From Actinomycetota bacterium (lineage in GTDB: Bacteria; Actinomycetota; Thermoleophilia; Gaiellales; Gaiellaceae): 6,041 nt of DNA. The stretch is from assembly GCA_016870235.1 (NCBI GenBank), contig VGCB01000184.1, forward strand, positions 1 through 6,041. Reading direction: 5' to 3'. The translations under genes were made by a program, and so were the position numbers. Under the pieces are notes generated by a model. It had not been told where the DNA came from. It did not search any database and saw only the letters and a list, made by a program, of their open reading frames with translations. Shown here piece after piece: positions 1-5,869 of the stretch; the first letter of the stretch is position 1, and every line of letters begins with the position of its first letter.

Positions 1-470
1 AGGACGCGGCTGACCGAGACGACCGCCGTGCGGGGGTCGAGCGCACGCTCGATCGCATCCTCGGCCGTCTCGCCCGCGGTCCGGACGACCCGCAGCTCGA
101 TCCCCTCCACCTCCGCCCGCCGGCGCCAGGCGTAGGTCGCCGTCGGGAAGTCGCCCTGGACGACGACCACGTTCGACCTGCGATCGAGCGGGATGCCCCA
201 GGCGACCGCACCGAGCGCCTCCGAGGAGCTGTTGACGACCGCGACCCGCGCTCGCTCGACGGAGAGAAGCCGCGCGACCGCGTCGCGCACGCCCTCGTAC
301 GCGCGCGCCCGCGCCTGGCCGTAGCCGGGCTCGCCGGCGGCGCTCTCGCGCCAGAACGTCTCCGTCGCGGCACGCACCGACGCCGGCACGAGCCCGTCGT
401 TCGCGGTGTCCAGGAACGTGGCGCGCTCGAGCGCCGGGAAGAGCGACCGGGAGACGAGCGAGGGCGGCAC
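1..470 (-). CDS. Class V PLP aminotransferase / cysteine-desulfurase-fold protein (N-terminal part, runs off left edge)
   Basis: The minus strand is open from the proposed GTG (470-468) to the window edge, giving about 156 residues. Seen: an N-terminal LDTANDGLVP stretch (about residues 20-29) typical of the class V / SufS-like fold; NSSSEALGAVAWG (about 80-92), where the family has its first PLP-phosphate contacts; and QGDFPTATYAWRR (about 105-117), like the (G)DFP..W region of cysteine desulfurases, kynureninases and isopenicillin N epimerase-like proteins. The PLP lysine and C-terminal domain lie outside the window, so the reaction cannot be assigned: desulfurase, kynureninase-like, epimerase-like or aminotransferase all remain possible. 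The GTG start was chosen because no in-frame ATG lies upstream and a -10-like TATGCT sits six bases before it; there is no Shine-Dalgarno at the right distance. It is divergent from the dehydratase operon, across an 85-base gap. The fold assignment is fairly secure, the exact function is not. Confidence 0.8.
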   Translation of the reverse strand, partial: MPPSLVSRSLFPALERATFLDTANDGLVPASVRAATETFWRESAAGEPGYGQARARAYEGVRDAVARLLSVERARVAVVNSSSEALGAVAWGIPLDRRSNVVVVQGDFPTATYAWRRRAEVEGIELRVVRTAGETAEDAIERALDPRTAVVSVSRV

Positions 471-476
471 CAGCCG

Positions 477-482
477 AGCATA
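477..482 (-). promoter_or_regulatory. Candidate -10 element of a leaderless promoter for the class V aminotransferase gene
   Basis: Read on the minus strand, TATGCT (482 to 477) matches TANNNT and is followed by six bases and then the GTG start codon at 470. This is the geometry of actinobacterial leaderless promoters, in which transcription begins at the first base of the start codon. I found no -35 match at 16-19 bases upstream, so this is a weak, position-based call. Confidence 0.35.
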
Positions 483-519
483 CGGCGGGCTGCTCCCGGC
501 TCGCGGCGCCCGAGGCCGG

Positions 520-549
520 TTGACCCGGCGGGGATGGACTCGCTATGAC
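520..549 (+). promoter_or_regulatory. Candidate sigma70-type, leaderless promoter of the five-gene operon
   Basis: TTGACC (520-525, five of six bases of the -35 consensus) is followed after 18 bases by TATGAC (544-549, four of six bases of TATAAT). Six bases then separate it from the ATG at 556, so the expected transcription start falls on or beside the A of the start codon. No Shine-Dalgarno sequence lies just before that ATG, which agrees with a leaderless transcript. This is the only gap long enough to hold a promoter for the downstream genes. The last base of the -10 is C rather than the expected T, which lowers confidence. Confidence 0.5.
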
Positions 550-555
550 TCTCGC

Positions 556-1545
556 ATGGAGACTGCCGTCACCGCGAGCCGCGTCGCCCCCGTGGAGCTC
601 GCCGACGTCGTCGCGGCTCGCCGCCGGATCGCTCCGCACCTCGCGCCGACACCGCTCCGGCAGTACCCCGCGCTCTCCCGCCTCCTCGACGCGGACGTGC
701 ACGTCAAGCACGAGAACCTCCTCCCGACCGGCGCGTTCAAGGTGCGCGGCGGCGTCAATCTCGCGACCCAGCTCTTGCCGGACGAGCGCGCGCGGGGCCT
801 GTGCGCCGCCTCGACCGGCAACCACGGGCTCTCCGTCGCCTTCGGCGCCGCGCTCGTCGGGGCCGAGGCGACCGTCTTCGTCCCGGAGGGCGCGAACCCG
901 GTCAAGGTGCAGTCGATCCTCGATCTCGGCGCCGAGGTCGTCGCCCACGGGAGGGACTTCGACGAGGCGCGCGTGCGCTGCGAAGAGGTCGCGCGCGAGC
1001 GCGGTGCGCGGTATGTCCACTCGGGCGACGAGCCGCAGCTGATCGCGGGTGTCGGGACCGCGCACCTCGAGCTTCTCGACGAGCTTCCCGACGTCGACGT
1101 CATCCTCGTGCCGCTCGGCGGCGGCAGCGGCGCGGCGGGCGCGTGCGTCGTCGCCAAGGGGATCCGGCCGGAGATCGAGGTCATCGCGGTCCAGTCCGCG
1201 GCGGCCCCCGCGGCCTACCGGTCGTGGAAGGCCCGCGCTCCGGTCGAGGACGCGATGGGCACCTTCGCCGAGGGTCTCGCCACACGCGTGCCGTTCGCGC
1301 TGCCGCAGGCGATCATCCGCGAGCTGCTGGACGACTTCCTGCTCGTCCCGGACGACGCGATTCGCTCGGCCCTCGTCGCGATGGTCGAGGCGACGCGCAC
1401 CCTCGTCGAGCCTGCCGGGGCGGCAGCGCTCGCGGGTGCGCTCATGATCCGAGAGCGGCTCGCGGGCCGGCGCGTCGCGCTCGTCTGCAGCGGCGCCAAC
1501 ATCACGCCCTCCCAGCTTCGCGACGTCCTGGAGCGGGTGCCGTGA
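556..1545 (+). CDS. Threonine/serine dehydratase-like PLP enzyme (fold type II, no ACT domain)
   Basis: A 329-residue PLP-dependent enzyme of the threonine/serine dehydratase family, probably cytosolic, expected to eliminate water or a related group from a beta-substituted amino acid and release ammonia and a 2-oxo acid. Seen: TGAFKVRGG (58-66), with K62 as the PLP Schiff-base lysine; STGNHG (86-91), the substrate/carboxylate loop; GGGSGAAG (188-195), the PLP-phosphate loop; FAEGLATR (237-244), matching the family's ADG region; and CSGAN (311-315), where the family usually has SGGN. It ends near residue 329 with no ACT domain, so it resembles the short, unregulated catabolic form rather than biosynthetic IlvA. 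The frame stays open 5' to at least 406, but the ATG at 556 was chosen because the upstream codons look non-coding and a leaderless promoter fits there. Alternatives within the family are serine racemase, threo-3-hydroxyaspartate ammonia-lyase and hydroxyectoine-cluster EutB-type enzymes; the substrate is unproven. It is the first gene of the operon and overlaps the next by four bases. Confidence 0.88.
   Translation: METAVTASRVAPVELADVVAARRRIAPHLAPTPLRQYPALSRLLDADVHVKHENLLPTGAFKVRGGVNLATQLLPDERARGLCAASTGNHGLSVAFGAALVGAEATVFVPEGANPVKVQSILDLGAEVVAHGRDFDEARVRCEEVARERGARYVHSGDEPQLIAGVGTAHLELLDELPDVDVILVPLGGGSGAAGACVVAKGIRPEIEVIAVQSAAAPAAYRSWKARAPVEDAMGTFAEGLATRVPFALPQAIIRELLDDFLLVPDDAIRSALVAMVEATRTLVEPAGAAALAGALMIRERLAGRRVALVCSGANITPSQLRDVLERVP
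1530..1533 (+). promoter_or_regulatory. Ribosome binding site deciding the GTG start of the M24 peptidase gene
   Basis: GGAG lies eight bases before the GTG at 1542, inside the last codons of the dehydratase gene. Its spacing supports this GTG as the start and the GTGA stop/start overlap. Confidence 0.6.
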
Positions 1546-2717
1546 GCTCGTGGCCGATCCCGACGCCCGAGCCCCTCGTCGACGTGGATCGCGCGCGCGC
1601 CGCCCTGGCGGAGGCGGGGCTCGACGCCCTCGTCGCCCACTCGCTCCAGAACCTCTTCTACCTCTCCGGGCTCCAGCCGCTCGACTACCTCGTCGAGGCC
1701 GGCGCGATCGACTTCGCCGTCCTCCCGGCACGCCCGGACGATCCCGCGCAGGTGACCGTGCCTGCGTTCGGCCGCTACATGCTCGACGACTACCCGCTCT
1801 GGCCGCCTGGGAAGGTCGTGTTCGGCGGCTTCCACATCGCCGGCGGGCCGCCGTCGGCCTCGGTCGCAGGCGACCCGATCGAGGCGCTTGCGGTCGCCTG
1901 CCGGGCGGCGGGGGTCCCGACGGGGCGCGTCGGCTTCGAGCTGGAGCAGCTGCCCGTGGCGGTCGCCGCCCGCGTCCGGGCGGCGCTGCCGGAGCTCGAC
2001 CTCGTCGACGCCTCCGGCGTGCTGCGCGACCTGCGACGACGGAAGACGTCGGTCGAGCTCGAGCGGATCCGGGTCGCCGGCCGCTCCCTCGTCGAGGCGA
2101 TCGACGAGGCCGCCGGCAGTGTCCGGGTCGACACGAGCGAGCACGAGATCGAGCGGCGGCTCCGCGAGGCCCTCCTCGCGCGCTCCCTCGAGGTGACGAG
2201 CGTCTCGCTCGGAACCGGCCCGCGCGGCGCGCTCGTCTGGTCGTATCCGACCGAGCGCAGGGTCCAGGCGGGCGAGGTGATCCGCTTCGACATCACCTGC
2301 TCGTACGGCGGGTACCACGCCGACCTCGCCCGGACGGTCGCGGTGGCCGAGGCCTCCGAGCTCGATCGTGCCCGCTACCGCGCGATCCGGGCCTCGCTCG
2401 AGGCGGCGATCGGCGCGGTCAGGGCCGGCGGCACGTGCGCCGAGGTGTTCGCCGCGGGGATGAGGCCGCCGCGCGAGGCGGGCCTCGCCGACTTCGACCG
2501 CCACAACTTCGGCCACGGCATCGGCCTCGACGTCCACGAGGCGCCCGGCCTGGCGGACACCGACGACGAGATTCCCGTCGGCGCGGCGCTCTGCGTCGAG
2601 TCGCCCTACTACGTCTACGGCGTCGGCGCCTTCATGGCCGAGGACATGGTGATCGTCCACGACGATCACGTGGAGCGCCTCACGGTCGCGCCCACCGAGC
2701 TGCCGGTGGTCGGATGA
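1542..2717 (+). CDS. M24-family metallopeptidase, Xaa-Pro dipeptidase/aminopeptidase-like
   Basis: A 391-residue, two-domain protein of the pita-bread fold. Residues about 1-165 form the creatinase-like N-terminal domain (AHSLQNLFYLSGLQP, 32-46, is typical). Residues about 170-385 form the M24 catalytic domain. All five expected metal ligands are present: D250 (RFDITCSYGGYHADLARTV), D261, H325 (FGHGIGLDVHEAP), E353 (CVESPYY) and E367 (MAEDMVIV); H332 is the conserved substrate-contact histidine. No signal peptide or membrane segment is seen, so it is probably cytosolic. Family knowledge suggests hydrolysis of X-Pro dipeptides or N-terminal X-Pro bonds with two divalent metals. Some relatives cleave other C-N bonds, including creatine (creatinase, which lacks the metal site, so disfavoured here) and ectoine (DoeA/EutD). 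The GTG start has a GGAG eight bases upstream and overlaps the dehydratase stop. The true substrate is unknown; its place among amino-acid and oxidation genes hints at a dedicated small substrate rather than general peptide turnover. Confidence 0.88.
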   Translation: MSSWPIPTPEPLVDVDRARAALAEAGLDALVAHSLQNLFYLSGLQPLDYLVEAGAIDFAVLPARPDDPAQVTVPAFGRYMLDDYPLWPPGKVVFGGFHIAGGPPSASVAGDPIEALAVACRAAGVPTGRVGFELEQLPVAVAARVRAALPELDLVDASGVLRDLRRRKTSVELERIRVAGRSLVEAIDEAAGSVRVDTSEHEIERRLREALLARSLEVTSVSLGTGPRGALVWSYPTERRVQAGEVIRFDITCSYGGYHADLARTVAVAEASELDRARYRAIRASLEAAIGAVRAGGTCAEVFAAGMRPPREAGLADFDRHNFGHGIGLDVHEAPGLADTDDEIPVGAALCVESPYYVYGVGAFMAEDMVIVHDDHVERLTVAPTELPVVG

Positions 2718-2728
2718 CGTCACCGACC
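2708..2728 (+). promoter_or_regulatory. Inverted repeat / hairpin enclosing the P450 start codon
   Basis: GGTCGG (2708-2713) and CCGACC (2723-2728) are perfect complements. They flank an unpaired A (2714) and the perfect 8-base palindrome TGACGTCA (2715-2722). In the mRNA this would fold into a stem of about eight pairs with one bulge and an ACGU loop, placing the ATG of the P450 gene (2714-2716) and the stop codon of the peptidase gene (2715-2717) inside the structure. It could make P450 translation depend on ribosomes arriving from the peptidase gene. It might equally be chance in GC-rich coding DNA. Confidence 0.4.
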
Positions 2729-3937
2729 GAAGCCGTCTCGCCTCCCGACATCTACTCGGAGGCGTTCGGCCGCAATCCCTACCCGTTCTACCACGCGCTG
2801 CGCGACCACCACCCCGTCCACCTCGATCCCGTCTCGGGCCGCTACCTGATCAGCCGGCACGCCGACGTCCAGGTCGTGCTCGGCGGCGACGGGTTCTCGA
2901 CGCGCGCGTACGACCACGTGGTCGAGCCCGTGTACGGGCGGACGCTGATGCAGGAGGACGGGAGCGAGCACGCCCGCCAGCGTCGGTTCCTGACGCCGCT
3001 CTTCCAGGGCGCCGGGCTGCGGCAGATCTTCGAGCCGGCGATCGACCGGGTCGTCGACCGGCTCGTGGCGCGCTTCGCCGGTGCGGGCGAGGTCGAGCTC
3101 GTCGACGCCTTCACCGCCTGGTTCGGCGTCGGGATCGTCGCCGACGTGCTCGGCGTCGGCGAGGCGGAGGAGCCGCTGATCCTCGACTGGTACTCGCGGA
3201 TCCTCGCGTACCAGTTCAACCTCGAGGGCGACCCCGAGGTGCACGCCGACGGCCTGCGCGCATCGGCGGAGGCGCGCGCGTTCCTGGCGGGGATCGTCGC
3301 CGACCGCCGCCAGCGCCCGGGCGGCGATCTCATCTCGGCGCTCCTCGGCGCCGAGGTGGCCGGCGAGACGCTCGACGACGAGTACGTGACGAGCTTCTGC
3401 ACCCTCCTGATCGTCGCGGGCAGCGAGACGACCGACAAGGCGGCCGCCAACCTCGTCAAGAACCTGCTCGAGCACCCGGACGTGCTCGAGCGCGTCCGAG
3501 CCGACCGGTCGCTCGTCGACCGTGCGTTCGCCGAGACTCTTCGCTTCTCGCCGCCGCTCCACATGATCGTGCGCACAGCCGCGGAGGACGTGGAGCTCTC
3601 CGGCTGCGCGATCCCGGCGGGCGCCGAGGTGCTGTGCATGGTGGGCGCCGCGAACCGCGACCCGCGGGTCTTCCCCGACGCCGACGCTTTCGACATCCAC
3701 CGCCCCGAGCAGGAGCTGCGACGTGCGTTCACGGCCGGCGCCTCGCATGCGGCGTTCGGCTGGGGCCGGCACTTCTGCCTCGGCGCGCAGCTCGCGCAGG
3801 TCGAGACGCGGGTGGCGGCGAACGCGCTGCTCGACGCGATGCCCGACGTCCGCTTCGCCCCCGGCTTCACGCCCCGCGAGGAGGGGATCTGGGCGCGGGC
3901 TCCGAGGCGCCTCGACCTCGTCTTCCGTCGACGATGA
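2714..3937 (+). CDS. Cytochrome P450 (soluble bacterial type)
   Basis: A 407-residue P450 monooxygenase of normal bacterial length with no N-terminal membrane anchor, so probably cytosolic and dependent on a separate ferredoxin and reductase; neither is encoded here. Seen in order: NPYPFYHALRDHHPVH (21-36), the common bacterial N-terminus; HARQRR (86-91), the C-helix heme-propionate contact; AGSETT (235-240), the I-helix oxygen-activation motif with the acid-Thr pair E238/T239; ETLR (274-277), the ExxR pair E274/R277; AANRDPRVFPDADAFD (312-327); and FGWGRHFCLG (348-357), with C355 as the thiolate heme ligand. All key residues are intact. The chemistry is likely hydroxylation or oxidative dealkylation of a small substrate, but the CYP family and substrate cannot be told by eye. 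The ATG overlaps the peptidase stop (ATGA); the upstream Shine-Dalgarno is weak and the start lies in a hairpin, suggesting translational coupling. Confidence 0.95.
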   Translation: MTSPTEAVSPPDIYSEAFGRNPYPFYHALRDHHPVHLDPVSGRYLISRHADVQVVLGGDGFSTRAYDHVVEPVYGRTLMQEDGSEHARQRRFLTPLFQGAGLRQIFEPAIDRVVDRLVARFAGAGEVELVDAFTAWFGVGIVADVLGVGEAEEPLILDWYSRILAYQFNLEGDPEVHADGLRASAEARAFLAGIVADRRQRPGGDLISALLGAEVAGETLDDEYVTSFCTLLIVAGSETTDKAAANLVKNLLEHPDVLERVRADRSLVDRAFAETLRFSPPLHMIVRTAAEDVELSGCAIPAGAEVLCMVGAANRDPRVFPDADAFDIHRPEQELRRAFTAGASHAAFGWGRHFCLGAQLAQVETRVAANALLDAMPDVRFAPGFTPREEGIWARAPRRLDLVFRRR

Positions 3938-4836
3938 CCGACTCCGCGATGACCGAGCTCGTCGTCACACCCGAGTGGCTCGCCGGGCAGCTCGGACGGC
4001 CCGACGTCCGCGTCGTCGACGTCTCCGTGATCACGACGCCGCCGGCCGCCCAGGGGCTGCCCTGGGGCGCGCTTCCAGCGCGGGCGGAGTACCTGGAGGC
4101 ACACATCCCCGGGGCCGCTTTCGTCGACCTCGTGACCGAGCTCTCCGACGCGGCGGCGCCCTTCCCCTACACGCTGCCGGCGGCCGGGCAGGTGGACGGG
4201 GTCTTCCGTCGCCTCGGCGTCGACGAGGGCACGCACGTCGTTCTCTACGACGGCCAGGCAAGCTCGTTCGCGTGCCGGGCCTGGCTCGTGCTCCGCCACT
4301 TCGGGCTCGACGCCGTCTCGGTGCTGGACGGTGGGATCGGGGCGTGGACGGCGGCCGGCCTGCCGGTCGAGAGCGGCGAGTCGCCGGCGTTCCCGGCCGG
4401 CTCCGCCCGGGCGCGCGGCCGTGAGGGGGTGGTCTGCGGCACCGCCGACGTCGTGCGGATCGTCGAGGAGGGCGGCGGTCAGCTCGTGAACGTGCTCGCG
4501 CGGAGCCAATGGGACGGCTCGGGGGTCAGCTCGTACGCCCGCGTCGGGCAGATCCCGGGCAGCATCGAGGCGGTGGCGGCGCGGCTCGTCGACCCGGCGA
4601 GCGGCGCCTTCGTCCCCCTCGCCGACGCTGCGCGGCTCTTCGAGGAGGCGGAGATCGACCTAGCGCGCCCGATCGTGACGTACTGCGGCGGCGGCGTCTC
4701 CGCCGCGAAGGCGGCGCTCGCCCTGGCGCGTCTCGGCGCTCAGGCCGTGGCAGTCTACGATGGCTCGCTCAGCGAGTGGACCGCGGACCCGGAGCTTCCG
4801 CTCGAGGGCGCGCCAACGGGAGGAGGCACCCGATGA
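3934..4836 (+). CDS. Two-domain sulfurtransferase (rhodanese / 3-mercaptopyruvate sulfurtransferase type)
   Basis: A 300-residue tandem rhodanese protein. The N-terminal, catalytically inactive domain (about 8-145) has VTPEWLAGQL (11-20), YLEAHIPGAAFVDL (53-66, the rhodanese signature) and YDGQASSFACRAWLVLRHFG (105-124), but no active cysteine at the catalytic-loop position. The C-terminal domain (about 165-290) carries C251 in the loop CGGGVSA, with the end signature YDGSLSEW (275-282). In this family C251 takes sulfane sulfur from thiosulfate or 3-mercaptopyruvate as a persulfide and passes it to cyanide or thiols. The loop lacks the basic residues of classic thiosulfate rhodanese (CRKGVT) and looks more like the CGSGVT loop of mercaptopyruvate sulfurtransferases, so the latter substrate is favoured, as inference. 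The first ATG (3934) overlaps the P450 stop; a second in-frame ATG at 3949 is possible, and neither has a convincing Shine-Dalgarno. No signal peptide is seen, so a cytosolic location is likely. Confidence 0.9.
   Translation: MTDSAMTELVVTPEWLAGQLGRPDVRVVDVSVITTPPAAQGLPWGALPARAEYLEAHIPGAAFVDLVTELSDAAAPFPYTLPAAGQVDGVFRRLGVDEGTHVVLYDGQASSFACRAWLVLRHFGLDAVSVLDGGIGAWTAAGLPVESGESPAFPAGSARARGREGVVCGTADVVRIVEEGGGQLVNVLARSQWDGSGVSSYARVGQIPGSIEAVAARLVDPASGAFVPLADAARLFEEAEIDLARPIVTYCGGGVSAAKAALALARLGAQAVAVYDGSLSEWTADPELPLEGAPTGGGTR
4818..4826 (+). promoter_or_regulatory. Strong Shine-Dalgarno of the aldo/keto reductase gene
   Basis: GGGAGGAGG lies six bases before the ATG at 4833. It is the strongest ribosome binding site in the window, fixes the start of the reductase gene, and suggests this last gene can be translated at a higher level or independently of the coupled upstream genes. 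Confidence 0.8.
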
Positions 4837-5849
4837 CGGCAGCCCGCCGCCTCGGCAACCAGGGGCTCGAGGTCTCGCCGATCGGCCTCGGCTGCATGAG
4901 CATGACCGGCTGGACGATGCCGGGCGACCAGCCGGCCGGCGGCGTCTACGGCCCGCCCGACGAGCGTGAGGCGATCGCCACGATCCACCGCGCGATCGAC
5001 CTCGGCGTCACCTTCCTCGACACGGCCGAGATCTACGGGCCGCACCTGAGCGAGCAGCTGATCGGGCGCGCGATCGCCGGCCGCCGCGACGAGGTGACGC
5101 TCGCGACGAAGTTCGGCCTCGGCCTCCACGGCGAGTCCGAGCACTACCTGAACGGCGACCCCGCCTACGTGCGGCAGGCCTGCGAGCGGTCGCTCTCGAA
5201 CCTCGGCACCGACCGGATCGACCTCTACTACCAGCACCGGCTCGACCGAACCGTCCCGATCGAGGAGACGATGGGCGCACTCTCGGAGCTCGTCAAGGAG
5301 GGGAAGATCCTCTACGTCGGCCTCTCCGAGATGGGCGCCGAGCGGATCCGCCGCGCCCACGCCGTCCACCCGCTGAGCGCCGTCCAGACCGAGTACTCGC
5401 TGTGGGAGCGCTCGCTCGAGGCCGAGATCCTGCCGACGATGCGCGAGCTCGGGATCGGGCTCGTCGCCTACAGCCCCCTCGGGCGCGGCTTCCTGGCCGG
5501 GGCCGTCACCTCGCTCGACGACCTCGCGCCCGACGACTACCGCCGCCAGGATCCCCGCTTCTTCCCCGAGAACCTGCCCGGCAACCTCGCGATCGCCGCC
5601 GGCGTGCGCAGCGTCGCGGCGCAGCTCGGCGCCACACCGGCGCAGGTCGCGCTCGCCTGGACGCTGGCGAAGGGCGAGGACGTCGTCCCGATCCCCGGCG
5701 CGAAGCGGCGCCCGCATCTCGAGGAGAACGCCGCCGCCGCGGCCATCGTCCTCTCCGCCACCGACGTGGCGGAGCTCGACGGCCTGATCGAGCGCGGCGT
5801 CACCGGCGAGCGCTACGCGGGCGAGGCGCTGACCGCGGTCATCGACTGA
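4833..5849 (+). CDS. Aldo/keto reductase (NADPH-dependent, AKR13-like)
   Basis: A 338-residue TIM-barrel oxidoreductase that should reduce an aldehyde or ketone with NADPH, or run in reverse, in the cytosol. The full catalytic tetrad is present: D63 (FLDTAEIYG), Y68, K93 (ATKFG) and H135 (YYQHRLD). Cofactor-side motifs are VGLSE (162-166), QTEYSLWER (185-193), YSPLGRGFL (213-221) and PIPGAKRRPHLEEN (286-299). The QTEYSLWER and YSPLGRGFL pattern resembles the AKR13 / YakC-type group; the subfamily call is by eye. The loop between the first strand and helix (CMSMTGWTMPGDQPAGGVYG, 21-40) seems somewhat longer than the usual short version. The start is set by a strong Shine-Dalgarno and the ATGA overlap with the sulfurtransferase stop. 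It is the last gene of the operon and its 3' end overlaps the convergent soxD-like gene by 11 bases. The substrate is unknown; an aldehyde or keto product of the upstream enzymes is a reasonable guess. Confidence 0.93.
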   Translation: MTAARRLGNQGLEVSPIGLGCMSMTGWTMPGDQPAGGVYGPPDEREAIATIHRAIDLGVTFLDTAEIYGPHLSEQLIGRAIAGRRDEVTLATKFGLGLHGESEHYLNGDPAYVRQACERSLSNLGTDRIDLYYQHRLDRTVPIEETMGALSELVKEGKILYVGLSEMGAERIRRAHAVHPLSAVQTEYSLWERSLEAEILPTMRELGIGLVAYSPLGRGFLAGAVTSLDDLAPDDYRRQDPRFFPENLPGNLAIAAGVRSVAAQLGATPAQVALAWTLAKGEDVVPIPGAKRRPHLEENAAAAAIVLSATDVAELDGLIERGVTGERYAGEALTAVID

Positions 5850-5869
5850 GCGGCGCGTCGGGCGCCTCG
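5822..5869. terminator. Candidate bidirectional stem-loop at the convergent gene ends
   Basis: CGAGGCGC (5822-5829) and GCGCCTCG (5862-5869) are perfect 8-base inverted repeats. Between them lies the perfect 12-base palindrome TGACCGCGGTCA (5830-5841), which includes the soxD-like stop codon. The structure spans the overlap of two convergent genes, where a bidirectional terminator would be useful. There is no T-tract on either side, the loop between the long arms is 32 bases, and 8-base repeats occur easily in DNA this GC-rich, so the call is weak. Confidence 0.25.

Noticed and set aside
406..555. 50-residue N-terminal extension of the dehydratase frame
   Set aside because: The extra residues look non-coding (Arg/Gly/Ser-rich), overlap the divergent aminotransferase gene and cover the candidate promoter; the family normally begins close to the residues following the ATG at 556.
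1542..2717. M24 protein as creatinase, feeding sarcosine to the nearby sarcosine oxidase
   Set aside because: Attractive because creatinase makes sarcosine, but creatinase lacks the dinuclear metal site while this protein keeps all five metal ligands (D250, D261, H325, E353, E367).
1215..2723. Open minus-strand frame of about 500 codons opposite the dehydratase and M24 genes
   Set aside because: It lies antisense to genes with complete catalytic motifs, its product is rich in Arg, Asp, Gly and Val without recognisable motifs, and long antisense frames are expected where third codon positions are mostly G or C.
2720..4509. Two long overlapping minus-strand frames opposite the P450 and sulfurtransferase genes
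   Set aside because: They overlap each other in different frames and sit antisense to well-supported genes; their products are low-complexity Arg/Ser/Ala-rich or Val/Glu/Asp/Arg-rich strings typical of GC-rich shadow frames.
4761..4776. Near-palindrome CTCGCTCAGCGAG near the end of the sulfurtransferase gene
   Set aside because: A 6-base stem with a one-base centre inside the conserved YDGSLSEW coding motif; explained by codon choice, with no T-tract and no gene end there.
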